A DNA stretch of 35,792 nt, taken from positions 1 to 35,792 of the forward strand of contig JAFQVL010000057.1 in assembly GCA_017408045.1 (NCBI GenBank), written 5' to 3'. Positions 7,570 through 16,925 of this stretch are shown one piece after another. How positions within the stretch are numbered: the first letter of the stretch is position 1; each line of letters starts with the position of its first letter. Position numbers and translations under genes: made by a program. The DNA is from Clostridia bacterium (GTDB taxonomy: Bacteria; Bacillota; Clostridia; Christensenellales; Borkfalkiaceae). Under the pieces are notes generated by a model. It had not been told where the DNA came from, ran no database searches, and saw only the letters and a program-made list of their open reading frames with translations.

Positions 7570-10500
7570 CCTTCTGCTCCTCTTCTTTACGCTTTCTAAC
7601 AACGTCGACTACGTTCTTACAGCCCGTCTTTGGCGCAGTACGCACCTGCTGCCGTTCGCTATGGAAGCCGCACATACCTCCGTACTTACACCACTTGCAG
7701 GAATCGTGATGGCTGGTCTTGACGGGTGAGGAGGCAACGTAGCCTTCTTTGAGTTCCTGCGTCGCCCCACGGGAAACGTACAGAGCGTAGTCCAAGAAAT
7801 CGGTAAACATCTCTCCCGGCATCACGTTGCCGCTGCGATTTTTTTCCAAAGCGGCGTCGAAATGCTCGCTCTTTTGGCTGCCACTCAGCGTTTTATCTCC
7901 GCACGACAGGGCAGCCGCGTCCCCGTTCAAAAAGCCCTGCATACGGAATTTCCCTTCCGCTCTATCCGAAAAGCCAACGGACGCAGGGAAATACAATACT
8001 CCCGCAGGGATTTTATCCCCACGCACAGCAGACATATACAACTCCATTTGCAACTTTAAGCCCAAATAATAACTCTTGGCATCGGCGGTAATCGACCCCG
8101 TCTTATAGTCCACGACGCGGACGAAAGTATCGTTCTCGTCCACACGGTCCACCTTGCCATAAACGTCCTTGGTATGGATTTTTCGTTCTTTCGTAATGGT
8201 ATCAAACGCAGAATCGCGTACTTGGCGATAAACTACGCGCGCAATCTCCACGCCCTCTTCCTTGAGTTTTTCGGAAGAATATGCGCCTGCCAAGGTATCC
8301 GCCTTGGGCAACAGTTTCTCGTTTTGCATCAACTCCTCTGCCTTCGCGCGCGCCTCTGCCGCAAACGCATCCTCATCTGCACACTTGTAAATATGGTCGG
8401 TCAACTCTTCCAGCAGCTTGTGGATAAAGTTGCCGGTGTCCGTGCTAAGCACCGTTGCCTCCTGCCGTTCTTCGAGGCGCAAGCCCTTGTCGGCAAAGCA
8501 CTTATACGGACAGTCGAAATAGGTTTCCAAAAGCGAGGGGGAAAGAGCGCCTCTGGACAAAAACAGCGCCTCGCCGTCCTCAATGTACTTATGCGGACTC
8601 ACTTCCGTAAAGATACCCTCAGGCAACGCCTCTTTCTTTGTCAACGCCTCGTAAAGGGACGAATATTCCCTACGGGAATCCGTCTTTTTTTCCTCGATAT
8701 CGTTCTTTTGAAGGAGCAATTGCCGCATCGCAGGCGACAGCGCGCTGCAACGGTATGCAAAGTCTTCCGCAGGATATTTTTTCTCCTCGGCGATTTCCGT
8801 ATGCAAAGTGGTTTGGAACGCGCCCTTGATATAACGGAACACCTCGGAAAGAGCAGGGTCTTCTCCGTTCGAGCCCAAGGCATAACTAAGGTGCAGCGCA
8901 TCGGTAAAGGTACACAAATTCAGGGCAAAGCTCTCACGGTTTCTGAGGTTCACCTCCTCTACCATCGGCTCTAAATACGCCTGAATTTCCTGCAATTTGA
9001 TTTTGTCTTGGTCGGTGATGAGGTTGGCATCGTCCGAAGCGCGCGGCAGAGCGTCCGTCATCCCGAACGCAAACAGCACGCGTACCCGTTCGATACGGCT
9101 GTCCGTCGAATCCCCAACGAACACAGCGTCCAAGCGCAAAGGGTTGGGGGCGACCTCGGTCGCCTCTAAGCCATCCGCAAGCAGGGTAGAGAAATCCTCT
9201 AAGCTCATCGGCTTGTCGCCCGCAAGCAGCCTTGCCTCTTCCAGCACCCCCTGCAATTTTTTCTCAATCTGCGAAAGGTAGCTGCGCATCCCCTCGTCCT
9301 TCGCGTCTTTCATAAGCGTAGACAGCATTTCTTTCGCGCCCACTTCCTCAAGCAACGCCTGCACGGCAAGGCAGTATTCGCCCCCCGTATGCTTGTCCTT
9401 GAACAAGCCTACCGCCCTTTCCAGTCTGTTCTTGCAGATGGTGAGGTATTCCATTCCGCCATAGTCCTCCGCCGCCGCGCTCTTAATATCCTTGGTCGCG
9501 CCGCCTCGGAAATTCGCGTGCTTTAACAAGTAGTTTCGATAGTTATCCCCTTCCCCGAAGAAGAGGTTTTTCGCGACGGCATCCACGCTTGCAGGGGAAT
9601 AGCGTTCGATTGCCGCATCCATGACCGCAAGGATAAACTTCGCCAAGGGGTGGCGTTTTAAAGAGATACGCTCGTCCAGCGAATAGGGAATTCCATATTC
9701 GGAAAAAGCCTTGCGAATCGCCAACGAGTATTCTTCCACCGAGGGAGTTAACACCGCAAAATCCCGATAATGCAGGTCGGGGTTTTGCGCCATATGTTTG
9801 CGGATATACACGGCGGCATATTCCGCCTCGCCCGTCTTATCGGGGGCGGCAAAAATGCGTATCGCATCGGTCGGATAGCGTTCTTCGCTTGCTCCGTCCG
9901 ACAAAGTTTCCGTGGCAAACAGGCACTTTCTAAGTCGCTCCGCCTCTCCCTCTAAAGGAACGCCCAGGTTGTACGCTTTAAAGACAATCCCCCTGCTTTG
10001 CCTGTAATCCTGCGCCAGCTGCGCAAACGCGCCGTACGCTTGGTTGGTGTACGCTTCCTCGTCGCCTGCAAGGAAAATCCCCACCACGTTCTTCGCGCTC
10101 TCAATCGCCGCGCTAAGCGTGCGCTTTGCCTGCCTCGTAAAGGAAGAATAGCAGAGGAAAAAGACGTTCGTTTCAGACATGCCATCGGTATTTTTAATAC
10201 AATCAGGCAAAAGGGTCAAGTATTTCCCCTCGTCCAAATACCCCCCTTCCTTTAAGAAAGTATCGTAGCGTTCGTACAGCAGGGCAAGGTCGGACATCTT
10301 ATTTTTCAAGGCATCCTCAGGCAAGCGCGCAATCCCTACGCGAAGTTGCTCGGGCGAAAGCTCGGAGGCGGCGAATTGCGCCAACTGCTCGTAGATACAC
10401 TTTGCCCCCGTCAAAACGCTCGAATTCGAGGTAAAGCACCGCAACAGATTCTCTTTTTGCAGCTGCAGCATAATTTCCGCCACTGCCATAACCGACCCTT

Positions 10501-10726
10501 CCCGCGAAAGCACCCTTTCGTCCGTCCGCAAAAAACGGGAAAAGGTGGTAACGTTCGTCAAGAACGTACCGTCGATACGGCGCATCAGGGCGCGCTCCGC
10601 CACGAGGGTCAAACGATCCTCGCAGAAGACGATATTCTTTTGCCCAAGTTGCTCGTACGCGGCAATCTGCTCTGCCATCGCGTCCAAACACTCCGACAGC
10701 GTATAGGCGTTTATCAGTTTTATCAT
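7562..10726 (-). CDS. addB: AddB helicase-nuclease subunit
   Basis: A 1054-residue partner of AddA. The C-terminal nuclease and Fe-S part is clear: ETYFDCPYKCF near residue 735 gives the first cysteine, GKVDRVD followed by VVDYKTG near 870 gives the nuclease motif, and CKWCKYGGMCGF near 1010-1020 gives the remaining cysteines. The N-terminal half is helicase-like, but I see no Walker A (G-x4-GKT/S) near the start, unlike Bacillus AddB and more like RexB-type subunits; this rests on reading alone. The ATG at 10726 follows AAGGGGAG. The gene has its own promoter and its end overlaps addA. No internal break is visible. Confidence 0.93.
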   Translation of the reverse strand: MIKLINAYTLSECLDAMAEQIAAYEQLGQKNIVFCEDRLTLVAERALMRRIDGTFLTNVTTFSRFLRTDERVLSREGSVMAVAEIMLQLQKENLLRCFTSNSSVLTGAKCIYEQLAQFAASELSPEQLRVGIARLPEDALKNKMSDLALLYERYDTFLKEGGYLDEGKYLTLLPDCIKNTDGMSETNVFFLCYSSFTRQAKRTLSAAIESAKNVVGIFLAGDEEAYTNQAYGAFAQLAQDYRQSRGIVFKAYNLGVPLEGEAERLRKCLFATETLSDGASEERYPTDAIRIFAAPDKTGEAEYAAVYIRKHMAQNPDLHYRDFAVLTPSVEEYSLAIRKAFSEYGIPYSLDERISLKRHPLAKFILAVMDAAIERYSPASVDAVAKNLFFGEGDNYRNYLLKHANFRGGATKDIKSAAAEDYGGMEYLTICKNRLERAVGLFKDKHTGGEYCLAVQALLEEVGAKEMLSTLMKDAKDEGMRSYLSQIEKKLQGVLEEARLLAGDKPMSLEDFSTLLADGLEATEVAPNPLRLDAVFVGDSTDSRIERVRVLFAFGMTDALPRASDDANLITDQDKIKLQEIQAYLEPMVEEVNLRNRESFALNLCTFTDALHLSYALGSNGEDPALSEVFRYIKGAFQTTLHTEIAEEKKYPAEDFAYRCSALSPAMRQLLLQKNDIEEKKTDSRREYSSLYEALTKKEALPEGIFTEVSPHKYIEDGEALFLSRGALSPSLLETYFDCPYKCFADKGLRLEERQEATVLSTDTGNFIHKLLEELTDHIYKCADEDAFAAEARAKAEELMQNEKLLPKADTLAGAYSSEKLKEEGVEIARVVYRQVRDSAFDTITKERKIHTKDVYGKVDRVDENDTFVRVVDYKTGSITADAKSYYLGLKLQMELYMSAVRGDKIPAGVLYFPASVGFSDRAEGKFRMQGFLNGDAAALSCGDKTLSGSQKSEHFDAALEKNRSGNVMPGEMFTDFLDYALYVSRGATQELKEGYVASSPVKTSHHDSCKWCKYGGMCGFHSERQQVRTAPKTGCKNVVDVVRKRKEEEQKDE

Positions 10727-10763
10727 AAGCCTCTCCCCTTCGTTCGAACTTTGATTCTCTTAT

Positions 10764-10772
10764 AGTATACCA
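10764..10772 (-). promoter_or_regulatory. Extended -10 promoter for addBA
   Basis: Minus-strand TGGTATACT, an extended -10 (TGN-TATACT), lies 37 bases before the addB start. No good -35 box is present at 16-18 bases, which is typical of extended -10 promoters. Confidence 0.6.
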
Positions 10773-10842
10773 TAACCAACGTCCATTTTGATAATTTTTC
10801 AACCATTTTTCACAAATAATTTTTAAAAAACGGCATTTTGCT

Positions 10843-10871
10843 TTTACAATTTTGAAAGAATGTGTTATAAT
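10843..10871 (+). promoter_or_regulatory. Promoter for the lipoprotein gene
   Basis: TTTACA (10843-10848), a 17-base spacer and TATAAT (10866-10871). The leader of roughly 65 bases holds an imperfect stem around CTGACGGA and TTCCGCAG, and a weak AAGGTAG ribosome site. Confidence 0.8.
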
Positions 10872-10944
10872 GAAGACTGTGGGGCTCGTCCTCAAATTCA
10901 AAATTATGCCTGACGGAGTATTCTTCCGCAGAGCAAGGTAGACT

Positions 10945-12000
10945 ATGAAAAAGAAATTGTTTGCGGCAATTGCATTAACCCTTTCGACGCTAGCGTTCGC
11001 AGCGTGCGCCCCCGGCAACCAAACGTTAACCTTCTACGCCAACTGGGAAAAGACGATCATTTCCGAAGCGAACAACGCTTCCGAGGAAACCTTGACTTAT
11101 TACGTAGAGCACGAGGAGTCTTCCTTCCTTCAAAAGGAGTTTTACGACGTAAAATACTGCTATGCAAACGGCGCAAAAAAGGCAGGCGTATATACCACCA
11201 GCCTGACATACCCGACGGAAGACACCTACCTCTATCAAACGACCTTAACGATGGACGTTACCTTTATCTTGGCAAACGGAGAAAGCGCGACGAAGACGGA
11301 CACGGTAATTACGGAAGCGAAATTCAAGAAAACGAATACTTCGTTGCAGCCCATCTACTCTAAGAAGACCGTGCACGCGCACGCGCCGAGAAACGGAGAG
11401 GTACACGCGCTGGAAAACGTATACGACGCAGAAGGTAAACTGACGCAAATCGGTGCGTTCGTCGAATACGATTACGAATTTCTGATTGAATACAAGGACG
11501 ACTTGTCGGGCGGCACGCTGACAAAGACGGACCTTTCCGAACACGGCACTCTTGGTTTACAGGATGGCAAGCAGACCATCGAATTCTCGATTGCAGACAA
11601 GAAATACACCTATCTGGACAACGAGCAATACCTGTTTGCGCTGCGCGGCATTTCCAGCGAGCAGTTGGCAACCGCATCCAAGACGGTGAGCATGTATAAC
11701 GCCTCGCTGATGACGATGGAAACGGTTGCTACCACCCCTTCTTCCTCGGCAAAGACTAACTTTGAATTGCAACTGAACGGCGGCGAAAAGACTTCGTATG
11801 AAATCGAGTACGTGCCTCTGACGGTTAAGACCAACACCAAGCACGCAAACCTTTCCCAAACCCTTTGGTATGCAAAGACGACGGACAGCAACAACAACCT
11901 TTTTAGAAACGTTCTGCTGAAAATGAGCGTACCTATGTACTTTGGACTTGGCACGCTGCACTATACCTTACAGCAAGCCAATTTCTCTACGGAAGCCTAA
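10945..12000 (+). CDS. Secreted lipoprotein, unknown function
   Basis: A 351-residue lipoprotein. It has a lysine-rich start (MKKK), a hydrophobic stretch and a lipobox ending FAAC, with Cys21 as the lipidation site, so it is expected to be anchored outside the membrane. The mature part is Thr/Tyr/Lys-rich with many alternating residues, typical of beta structure, and shows no catalytic motif that I recognise. It carries its own promoter and a strong terminator directly after the stop, so it is a one-gene unit. It is divergent from addBA and upstream of a separately transcribed MFS gene, so context gives no clue to its role. Confidence 0.75.
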   Translation: MKKKLFAAIALTLSTLAFAACAPGNQTLTFYANWEKTIISEANNASEETLTYYVEHEESSFLQKEFYDVKYCYANGAKKAGVYTTSLTYPTEDTYLYQTTLTMDVTFILANGESATKTDTVITEAKFKKTNTSLQPIYSKKTVHAHAPRNGEVHALENVYDAEGKLTQIGAFVEYDYEFLIEYKDDLSGGTLTKTDLSEHGTLGLQDGKQTIEFSIADKKYTYLDNEQYLFALRGISSEQLATASKTVSMYNASLMTMETVATTPSSSAKTNFELQLNGGEKTSYEIEYVPLTVKTNTKHANLSQTLWYAKTTDSNNNLFRNVLLKMSVPMYFGLGTLHYTLQQANFSTEA

Positions 12001-12014
12001 CAGCCCAAAATCTT

Positions 12015-12038
12015 AAAAGAGCCGACCACGGCTCTTTT
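12015..12038 (+). terminator. Intrinsic terminator after the lipoprotein gene
   Basis: Ten-base stem AAAAGAGCCG with CGGCTCTTTT, loop ACCA, followed by a T-rich run. It starts 14 bases after the stop codon. Confidence 0.9.
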
Positions 12039-12087
12039 TCTTTTAGAAAAATATTCAAAAAAAATCGAATAAAGTCTTGTTTATTGA

Positions 12088-12116
12088 TTGACATCTTCGA
12101 AAGATAGGTCTATAAT
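12088..12116 (+). promoter_or_regulatory. Promoter for the MFS transporter gene
   Basis: TTGACA (12088-12093), a 17-base spacer and TATAAT (12111-12116): full consensus. A leader of about 60 bases precedes an AGGAAA ribosome site. Confidence 0.9.
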
Positions 12117-12183
12117 AGGCGTTGGTTTAGGCCGACAAGACTTGAACAGCCAAATAAAATCTTTATACGTAGGAAAACGAATT

Positions 12184-13422
12184 ATGGGTAAATTCAGCAA
12201 CAAATGGACGCGCGCCGCTATTCCCGCGCTGTTATTGCATTGCAGTATCGGAACGGTATACTGCTGGTCCTATCTGGAAGGGGCTATCATCAAGGCGTTT
12301 GAAAGCGCGCAGATGAGCGCGAACGGCCTCGGTTGGGCATTCTCCCTTGCCATCTTCTTCTTGGGCATGAGCGCAGCCTTCCTCGGCAATTTCGTCGAAA
12401 AGGACATTCGCAAAGCCAGCCTGCTTGCAAGCATCTGTTTCGCGGTAGGCGTAGCCGGCACGGGTCTTGCCATTCGGCTGCATTGTATGCCCCTCATTCT
12501 CGTCTTTTACGGTGTGATTATGGGTATCGGCTTAGGTCTTGGCTACCTCTCCCCCGTGAAGACGTTGATGCTTTGGTTCAAGGACAACAAGGGCTTGGCA
12601 ACCGGGCTTGCGGTGGCAGGTTTCGGTGCGGCAAAAATGATTTTCGCCCCCATCATCACCGCGATGATCGGCGCGGTAGACGTTGAATTTACGCTGTATA
12701 TCCTTGCAGGCATTTGGTTCTTGATGATGTTCGTCGGCCATTTGCTGCTGCGCAAGCCGGAGGGCTGGGTAGAGCAACACGAAAAGTTCGACATCAAGGC
12801 ATTCTTCAGCCGCTTTAAGATTTTTGCCGACGTGAAATTTATCGGCATCTGGCTGGTATTCTACATCAACATCACCTGCGGCCTTGCCTTGATCTCCAAC
12901 GAAAAAGCCATCTACACCGCGATCGGTCTTGCCTCTCTCGCCCCGATTTTGGGTACGACGACGGGCTTCTTCAACGCCGCGGGACGCTTGGGGTATTCTA
13001 CGCTGGGCGACCATATGAAAAACCGCAACAACGTCTATAAGATTATTTTGATCAGCGAGTTGGCGATCACGGCACTTGCCCTCTTCACAGGTACGATTTC
13101 CAACAGCATTGTCTTCATCTGCATCCCCCTGTTGATTTTGGTCAACCTCGGCTACGGCGGCGGTTTCAGCAACCTTCCCACCCTCCTCTCCGACGTGTAC
13201 GGCATGGGCAATATTTCTTCCCTGCACGGTATCGCGCTGTCGGCGTGGGCGTTTGCAGGCTTGACGGGCAATCAGGTAGCCAGCCTCATCGTAGAAAAGA
13301 CGGGCAGTTATCAAAATATTCTCATCTTCACGGCAATTCTGTACGCGATTGCGCTGCTGGTTGACTTCTTACTCGTTCGAGTAAAAGCCCCTCAAACGGC
13401 AGAGGCAGAAAAGCAAGCATAA
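12184..13422 (+). CDS. MFS transporter, oxalate/formate antiporter (OFA)-like
   Basis: A 412-residue membrane protein with about twelve hydrophobic segments in two halves, split by a hydrophilic loop around residues 190-220 (EQHEKFDIKAFFSRF). The first helix reads CSIGTVYCWSYLEG, resembling the GxxYxWS signature of OFA-type carriers, which exchange or take up small carboxylates such as oxalate or formate. RNP or RxGR-like turns occur between helices, for example NAAGRLGYSTLGD. The start at 12184 is set by AGGAAA nine bases upstream; earlier in-frame codons would lie inside the promoter. It is a single-gene unit with its own terminator. The substrate is not established; other monocarboxylates are possible. 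Confidence 0.8.
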   Translation: MGKFSNKWTRAAIPALLLHCSIGTVYCWSYLEGAIIKAFESAQMSANGLGWAFSLAIFFLGMSAAFLGNFVEKDIRKASLLASICFAVGVAGTGLAIRLHCMPLILVFYGVIMGIGLGLGYLSPVKTLMLWFKDNKGLATGLAVAGFGAAKMIFAPIITAMIGAVDVEFTLYILAGIWFLMMFVGHLLLRKPEGWVEQHEKFDIKAFFSRFKIFADVKFIGIWLVFYINITCGLALISNEKAIYTAIGLASLAPILGTTTGFFNAAGRLGYSTLGDHMKNRNNVYKIILISELAITALALFTGTISNSIVFICIPLLILVNLGYGGGFSNLPTLLSDVYGMGNISSLHGIALSAWAFAGLTGNQVASLIVEKTGSYQNILIFTAILYAIALLVDFLLVRVKAPQTAEAEKQA

Positions 13423-13447
13423 AACCCCAAAAACAAAATATATAAAA

Positions 13448-13475
13448 ACCCCGATGCCTTGATAGGCATCGGGGT
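13448..13475. terminator. Bidirectional terminator between the MFS gene and hpt
   Basis: Stem CCCCGATGCCT (13449-13459) with AGGCATCGGGG (13464-13474), extended by an A-T pair and flanked by A- and T-runs. It serves both convergent transcripts. Confidence 0.9.
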
Positions 13476-13490
13476 ACTTTTTTATTTCGT

Positions 13491-14030
13491 TTATTTTTCG
13501 TATACGCTGCGCTTCAACACGCCGACGTAGGGCAGGTTGCGATACTCCTCTGCGTAATCCAACCCATACCCGACGACAAACTCGTCCTCGATGACAAAGC
13601 CGGTATACTCTGGTTCAATCGGCACTTCTCTGCGCTGGGGCTTATCGAGAAGAGTGATAATATTCAGGCTGGCAGGCCGCCTTGCGTTGAGCAACTTTTT
13701 CAATTGATACAGCGTATTTCCCGAATCAATAATATCTTCCACAAGCAACACGTCCCGATCGAAAATATCCATCGTGAGATCCTTTTTAATCGTCAGTTCT
13801 CTCGAAGACACCGTGCCGTTTCCGTACGAGGACACCACCATAAAATCCATCTCCACAGACGTTTTCATCTGCCGCAAAAGATCGGCAAAGAACATCACAC
13901 TGCCCTTTAAGATACAAACGACCAAGGGCTTACGTCCTTCGTAAAGGCGGTCTAATTGCGCGGCAAGTTCCTCAATACGCTTTGCAATTTGCGCCTCGGT
14001 AATCATAATTTTTTCTACGTTCTCGTGCAT
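13491..14030 (-). CDS. hpt: Hypoxanthine phosphoribosyltransferase
   Basis: A 179-residue purine-salvage enzyme that joins hypoxanthine or guanine to PRPP. The PRPP-binding motif is VLLVEDIIDSGNT at about 94-106. The LKGSVMF loop at about 41-47 and the C-terminal VGYGLDY segment with the downstream RNLPYVGVL are typical of bacterial Hpt. Length and layout are normal. The start has GGAG eight bases upstream. It follows tilS after 13 bases, a pairing found in many Firmicutes, and is last in the rex-hydrogenase-tilS-hpt transcript. Confidence 0.95.
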   Translation of the reverse strand: MHENVEKIMITEAQIAKRIEELAAQLDRLYEGRKPLVVCILKGSVMFFADLLRQMKTSVEMDFMVVSSYGNGTVSSRELTIKKDLTMDIFDRDVLLVEDIIDSGNTLYQLKKLLNARRPASLNIITLLDKPQRREVPIEPEYTGFVIEDEFVVGYGLDYAEEYRNLPYVGVLKRSVYEK

Positions 14031-14043
14031 TTTTATTCTCCGT

Positions 14044-15351
14044 TTATTCCCTTTCGTTCATCGCAAGGTACAATATTTTTTTCGTTTGATTATCAACCTT
14101 TACCCTTTCAGAAATCTCCACGCCAAACACAGCAAGGATTTCTTCGCCGTCCGCAAGTAGTGGCAACTCCTCTCGCTGCCTTTTGGGCAACTTGATATCA
14201 ATGAGGTATTTTTTCAGGCTCTTTCTGCCGCCCCCGAATTTATGGAAGGTGTCCCCTTCCCTTCGGGTTCTAATCTCTCCCCCCGCAGGGATTTTCTCCT
14301 CGTCGAGACGCAACACCCCGACCCCTTCCAGAGGGGTTCTTGACACCGTCAATTCGTACCTGCCCCAAGAAAACCGTCCGCAAGCAAAGGGAATGCAAGG
14401 TGCGTATTCCTCTCCATCGCCCGTGTAAAACCGAATTTTTTGATAACTGCGTTCAGCAAAGACACCCTGCGGCAGATCCACCCTCGCGCCCGTCTGTAGG
14501 TTGCAAAGATTTTGCAGCGCCAACAGGTGCTTTTGGGTATAATTTTTCTCGATGCCCAGCGTTTTCATCACCGTCAAGCACGCCCTACGAAAGAGTGGCG
14601 GCGGCGCATCTACGCCCACGCTCCAGCCCGAATCGCCTTTCGAGGCAGGGCTGGAAATTTCCAGCCATTCCTTGGCGAGAGAATAGAGGTACTCGTCGTC
14701 CTCCTTTGCCCTAACCCCGAACGCAATCAGGTTCTCCTTTGCCCCGGGCACAGCCTCTTCCAACGCCGGCAGAACGTCCAAGCGGATACGGTTGCGCGCG
14801 GCGTCCCGTTCAAAGTTGGTGCTATCCTCACGGTATTGCAAGCCACGCTTTGCAACGTAGCGTAAAATCTCTTGTTTTCTCTCGCCCAGCAGGGGTCTGA
14901 GATATCTGCCGCTTACGGCGGACATACCCAAAACGCCGCCAAGCGAAGTCCCTCTGCACAATCGAAACAAAGCGGTTTCTGCCCCGTCGTCTTTATGATG
15001 CGCCAAAGCAATATATTCCGCCTTACCGTCCGAGAGCAGCCTCTCAAAGCAACGGTAGCGAAACGTCCTCGCCGCCTCTTCCAGCCCAATCCCTAACCTC
15101 TTTGCAAGGGCAGGACAATCCTCGGAAAAGAGGACGAATTCTAATCCGTACTCTTCCGCCAAGCCGCGCACGAATTCGGCATCCGCAAGGCTCTCCGCTC
15201 CACGAATTCCATGCTCACAATGGACGACCAGCAGGCTAAACCCCTTTTCCAAAGCAACGCAAACCAGTCTATCCAGCAGCGCAACGGAATCTGCACCCCC
15301 AGATACGGCAACGGCAATTTTAACGTTGTTCGGCAAGTCCTTCGTCCACAT
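14044..15351 (-). CDS. tilS: tRNA(Ile)-lysidine synthase
   Basis: A 435-residue N-type ATP pyrophosphatase that attaches lysine to C34 of the CAU-anticodon tRNA-Ile, so that it reads AUA and not AUG. The PP-loop is SGGADS at about residues 16-21. HCEHGIRG near 44-51 and AHHKDDGAETALFRL further on match the TilS motifs for tRNA and ATP binding, and RNRIRLDVLP closes the catalytic domain. The C-terminal TilS domain includes RTRREGDTFHKFGGGRKSLK. Start by AAAGGA nine bases upstream. The gene looks intact and is part of the rex operon. Confidence 0.95.
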   Translation of the reverse strand: MWTKDLPNNVKIAVAVSGGADSVALLDRLVCVALEKGFSLLVVHCEHGIRGAESLADAEFVRGLAEEYGLEFVLFSEDCPALAKRLGIGLEEAARTFRYRCFERLLSDGKAEYIALAHHKDDGAETALFRLCRGTSLGGVLGMSAVSGRYLRPLLGERKQEILRYVAKRGLQYREDSTNFERDAARNRIRLDVLPALEEAVPGAKENLIAFGVRAKEDDEYLYSLAKEWLEISSPASKGDSGWSVGVDAPPPLFRRACLTVMKTLGIEKNYTQKHLLALQNLCNLQTGARVDLPQGVFAERSYQKIRFYTGDGEEYAPCIPFACGRFSWGRYELTVSRTPLEGVGVLRLDEEKIPAGGEIRTRREGDTFHKFGGGRKSLKKYLIDIKLPKRQREELPLLADGEEILAVFGVEISERVKVDNQTKKILYLAMNERE

Positions 15352-15400
15352 ACAAAAGCGTCCTTTACAGCAAATCCTTCTTCCACATACTCCGCCACGT

Positions 15401-16921
15401 TTACGGCAAGTCTATTTCGTACAAATCCTTCGGCGGCAGGGGCTTTGACGACCCTTCCACCAGTTTTTTGACCGCCAGCGCGGCTTTTTCGACGGACACG
15501 TTCGTGCCTGCGCCTGCGATACAGCCGCCGGGGCAGCCCATGCCCTCGATTAGGCAGCCGTTTTTCTTGCCAGCCTTGGCAAGCAGCAGCATTTTTTTAC
15601 ACTCTGCCAAGCCCTCAGCGTGTTCAATCTTGACCTCTACGCCGGGGTAGTATTCCTGCACGCATTTCTCAATCGCCGCCGCAACGCCGCCAGCCACCGC
15701 ATAGCCACGCCCTGCGCCCGTCGCCTCGTGAATGTTCCGTTCGCCGTGGTACTTTGAAAAGTCCACGTCCTTCGCCGCGAAGATTGCGGCAAGCTCCTCA
15801 AAGGTGATGACGAAGTCCACGTCGCTGCGCACCGTTCTTCTGGACGCCTCTAATTTTTTCGCCGCGCAAGGCCCGATGAACACCACACGCGCCTGAGGCG
15901 ATTTCTGTTTAATTCGCCGTGCGGTTGCCACCATCGGGGTCAACGCCTGCGATACCTGTCCTATCATCTGCGGGAATTGTTTTTTTGCAAGCATCGCCCA
16001 CGCAGGACAACAGGAAGTCAAAAGGAATGGCAACTTACCCGAAACCACTTCTTCGACGTACGCGTGGGCTTCGGTTGCCGCGCCAAGGTCCGCGCCGCTT
16101 GCCACCTCGTGTACCTCTTTAAAGCCGATATCCAGCAGCGCACCCTTGATAATGGCAGGGGTAATCCCTTCGCCAAACTGCCCTGCTACGGAAGGCGCAA
16201 GCTCTGCCACGACGTAATCCCCTTTGCGGATTGCTCGTACCAGTTGGAAAATTTGTGATTTGTCTGCAATCGCCGCAAACGGACACGCCACCATACATTG
16301 TCCGCAGCCCACGCACTTGTCGTTGTCAATCTTGGCGCGACCCAACTCGTCCGTGTAAATCGCCTTGATACCGCACGCCGCCGAACAGGGACGCACCTTG
16401 TGCGCAATCGCGTCGTAGGGGCAAGCTTGCTTGCACTTCCCACAATGGATACATTTTTCTTGGTCAATGACCGTCTGTCCGTCCACGACGGAGATCGCGT
16501 CTTTGGGACAAGCCGCAACGCAAGCCTTCGCCACACAGCCACGGCATTGGTTGGAAACCTCGTACACGTTGTCGGGGCATTTGTCGCACGCCGACGGGAG
16601 CACCTGCATCAGAGGTGGCTCGTAATACTTATCGGAAATGTTGGAAAGCTCCATTCCTGCCGTGATATGCACGGGCTTGTCGGAAGGGGTCAAAGACATA
16701 CCCATCGCCATACGCACTCTATCGCCTGCAATCGCGCGTTCTCTATACACGCTGTCGCTGAAGCGAGGTACGTCGGTGGGGGTAATTTTGAAAGGAATCG
16801 CCTCAATCCCGTCGTTCACCTTTTCAGGCTCGGCATCGAAGGCGACCTTTGCCACTTCCTTAAAGATTTCGTGTCTTAATTTTCTTACCGAGGTATCTAA
16901 CCCTCTCATTTTTGATTCCAT
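15401..16921 (-). CDS. Monomeric [FeFe]-hydrogenase, group B-like
   Basis: A 506-residue ferredoxin-domain hydrogenase that reduces protons to H2 or the reverse, probably cytoplasmic and coupled to ferredoxin. H-cluster motifs: TSCCPAW at 302-308 (L1), GPCAAKKLE at 350-358 (L2; Gly replaces the usual Met) and EGMGCPGGCIAG at 459-470 (L3). Two clear 4Fe-4S motifs lie at C157-C167 and C203-C213, with further Cys groups at 112-138 and C179/C183. The Ala in L1 and the L2 form resemble group B enzymes and not the HydA type with TSCCPGW. It starts four bases after the rex stop. The maturases HydEFG are not in this window. Confidence 0.88.
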   Translation of the reverse strand: MESKMRGLDTSVRKLRHEIFKEVAKVAFDAEPEKVNDGIEAIPFKITPTDVPRFSDSVYRERAIAGDRVRMAMGMSLTPSDKPVHITAGMELSNISDKYYEPPLMQVLPSACDKCPDNVYEVSNQCRGCVAKACVAACPKDAISVVDGQTVIDQEKCIHCGKCKQACPYDAIAHKVRPCSAACGIKAIYTDELGRAKIDNDKCVGCGQCMVACPFAAIADKSQIFQLVRAIRKGDYVVAELAPSVAGQFGEGITPAIIKGALLDIGFKEVHEVASGADLGAATEAHAYVEEVVSGKLPFLLTSCCPAWAMLAKKQFPQMIGQVSQALTPMVATARRIKQKSPQARVVFIGPCAAKKLEASRRTVRSDVDFVITFEELAAIFAAKDVDFSKYHGERNIHEATGAGRGYAVAGGVAAAIEKCVQEYYPGVEVKIEHAEGLAECKKMLLLAKAGKKNGCLIEGMGCPGGCIAGAGTNVSVEKAALAVKKLVEGSSKPLPPKDLYEIDLP

Positions 16922-16925
16922 ATGA

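Noticed and set aside
8174..8974. 266-codon plus-strand open frame opposite addB
   Set aside because: Long, but antisense to well-supported addB coding sequence, without a promoter or ribosome site, and of shadow-like composition (Arg, Leu, Phe, Gln-rich).
10317..11018. 233-codon minus-strand open frame across the addB start and lipoprotein start
   Set aside because: It overlaps two supported genes and both of their promoters; composition is Arg/Gly-rich as in shadows.
12532..13314. 260-codon minus-strand open frame opposite the MFS gene
   Set aside because: Antisense to a clear membrane transporter, rich in Gln/Glu/Arg, with no expression signals.
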